Origin: Candidatus Levyibacteriota bacterium
GTDB lineage: Bacteria > Patescibacteriota > Microgenomatia > Levybacterales > UBA12049
NCBI GenBank assembly: GCA_023245475.1
Contig: JAHFKF010000086.1
Span: 1 to 5,424 of the forward strand
Direction: 5' to 3'
DNA: 5,424 bases
Made by a program: the position numbers and the translations under genes. The notes beneath the pieces are model-generated. The model searched no databases, was not told the origin of the DNA, and was given only the letters and a program-made list of their open reading frames with translations. Shown piece after piece: positions 5,318 through 5,424 of this stretch. The stretch's first letter is position 1; every line of letters starts with the position of its first letter.

Positions 5318-5323
5318 AAGGAG
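5318..5323 (+). promoter_or_regulatory. Shine-Dalgarno of the corA-like gene
   Basis: AAGGAG lies 7 nt before the ATG at 5331, which fixes that start codon. Confidence 0.8.
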
Positions 5324-5330
5324 CTCTCAT

Positions 5331-5424
5331 ATGAATATCCCAACAATTACCCACAAAGGTTTATCTTTTATTAATGTTACCAAACCTACAGCTGAGGACA
5401 TAAAAGCTCTCAATAAAAGGTTCG
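5331..5424 (+). CDS. corA: N-terminus of a CorA-type divalent-cation (Mg2+) transporter, cut by window edge
   Basis: Thirty-one codons are visible from the ATG, starting MNIPTITHKGLSFINVTKPT and continuing AEDIKALNKRF. The pattern of a short beta strand, then [WF]-I-[DN]-[VI]-x-x-P-T-x-E-[DE]-[IL]-x-x-L-x-x-[RF]-F, is how CorA cytoplasmic domains commonly begin. The two membrane helices and the GMN signature that would prove it lie beyond the window. The gene has a good Shine-Dalgarno and a candidate promoter, and it diverges from the receiver gene. The family call is from N-terminal resemblance only. Confidence 0.6.
   Translation, partial: MNIPTITHKGLSFINVTKPTAEDIKALNKRF

Noticed and set aside
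1..5424. CRISPR arrays, tRNA or rRNA genes, insertion sequences, frameshifted genes
   Set aside because: I saw no regularly spaced direct repeats, no cloverleaf-like segment in the intergenic gaps, no transposase motifs and no broken reading frame. All gaps between genes are under 125 bp.

Overview
The window looks like a piece of a small-genome, moderately AT-rich bacterial chromosome, most likely from the Candidate Phyla Radiation (Patescibacteria). That assignment is inferred from three things: stand-alone receiver proteins with no kinase or output domain nearby, a class F-like sortase in a genome with very short leaders, and a clan GH-A-like glycosidase whose motifs resemble proteins I associate with that group. 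Reading frames are intact with the standard bacterial code. TGA is used as a stop by one receiver gene, so there is no sign of UGA recoding.

Layout. Positions 1-1023 (+) hold the 3' part of a TIM-barrel glycosidase-like protein. It converges on lon (1020-3425, -), and the two stop codons overlap by 4 bp. Continuing on the minus strand, in order of increasing coordinate (that is, going upstream), are a receiver-only response regulator (3466-3816), a class F-like sortase (3821-4435), a 58-residue Thr/Pro-rich secreted peptide (4513-4689) and a second receiver-only regulator (4803-5210). At the right edge, a divergent plus-strand gene begins at 5331 and looks like the N-terminus of a CorA-type Mg2+ transporter.

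Regulation. This is the most informative part of the window. lon has a TTGACA-N17-TAGATT promoter. A CIRCE-like inverted repeat (TTAGCAAAT-N9-GATTGCTAA) covers its spacer and -10 box, which suggests HrcA-type heat-shock repression. lon and the 4803-5210 receiver both have promoters so close to the ATG that their leaders would be only about 8-10 nt. Both predicted leaders start ACACAAT and neither has a Shine-Dalgarno. By contrast, the secreted peptide, the first receiver and the corA-like gene have clear Shine-Dalgarno sites. Two perfect 14-bp inverted repeats, each with an 8-nt loop, flank the secreted-peptide gene. One overlaps its predicted promoter. The other lies between it and the sortase and resembles an intrinsic terminator.

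How the genes may work together (inference). The secreted peptide, the sortase and the receiver form a cell-surface and signalling cluster. The peptide ends in APATG-RAE, which is reminiscent of a sorting motif but lacks the usual membrane anchor. lon sits downstream and can be transcribed from its own stress-type promoter or by read-through.
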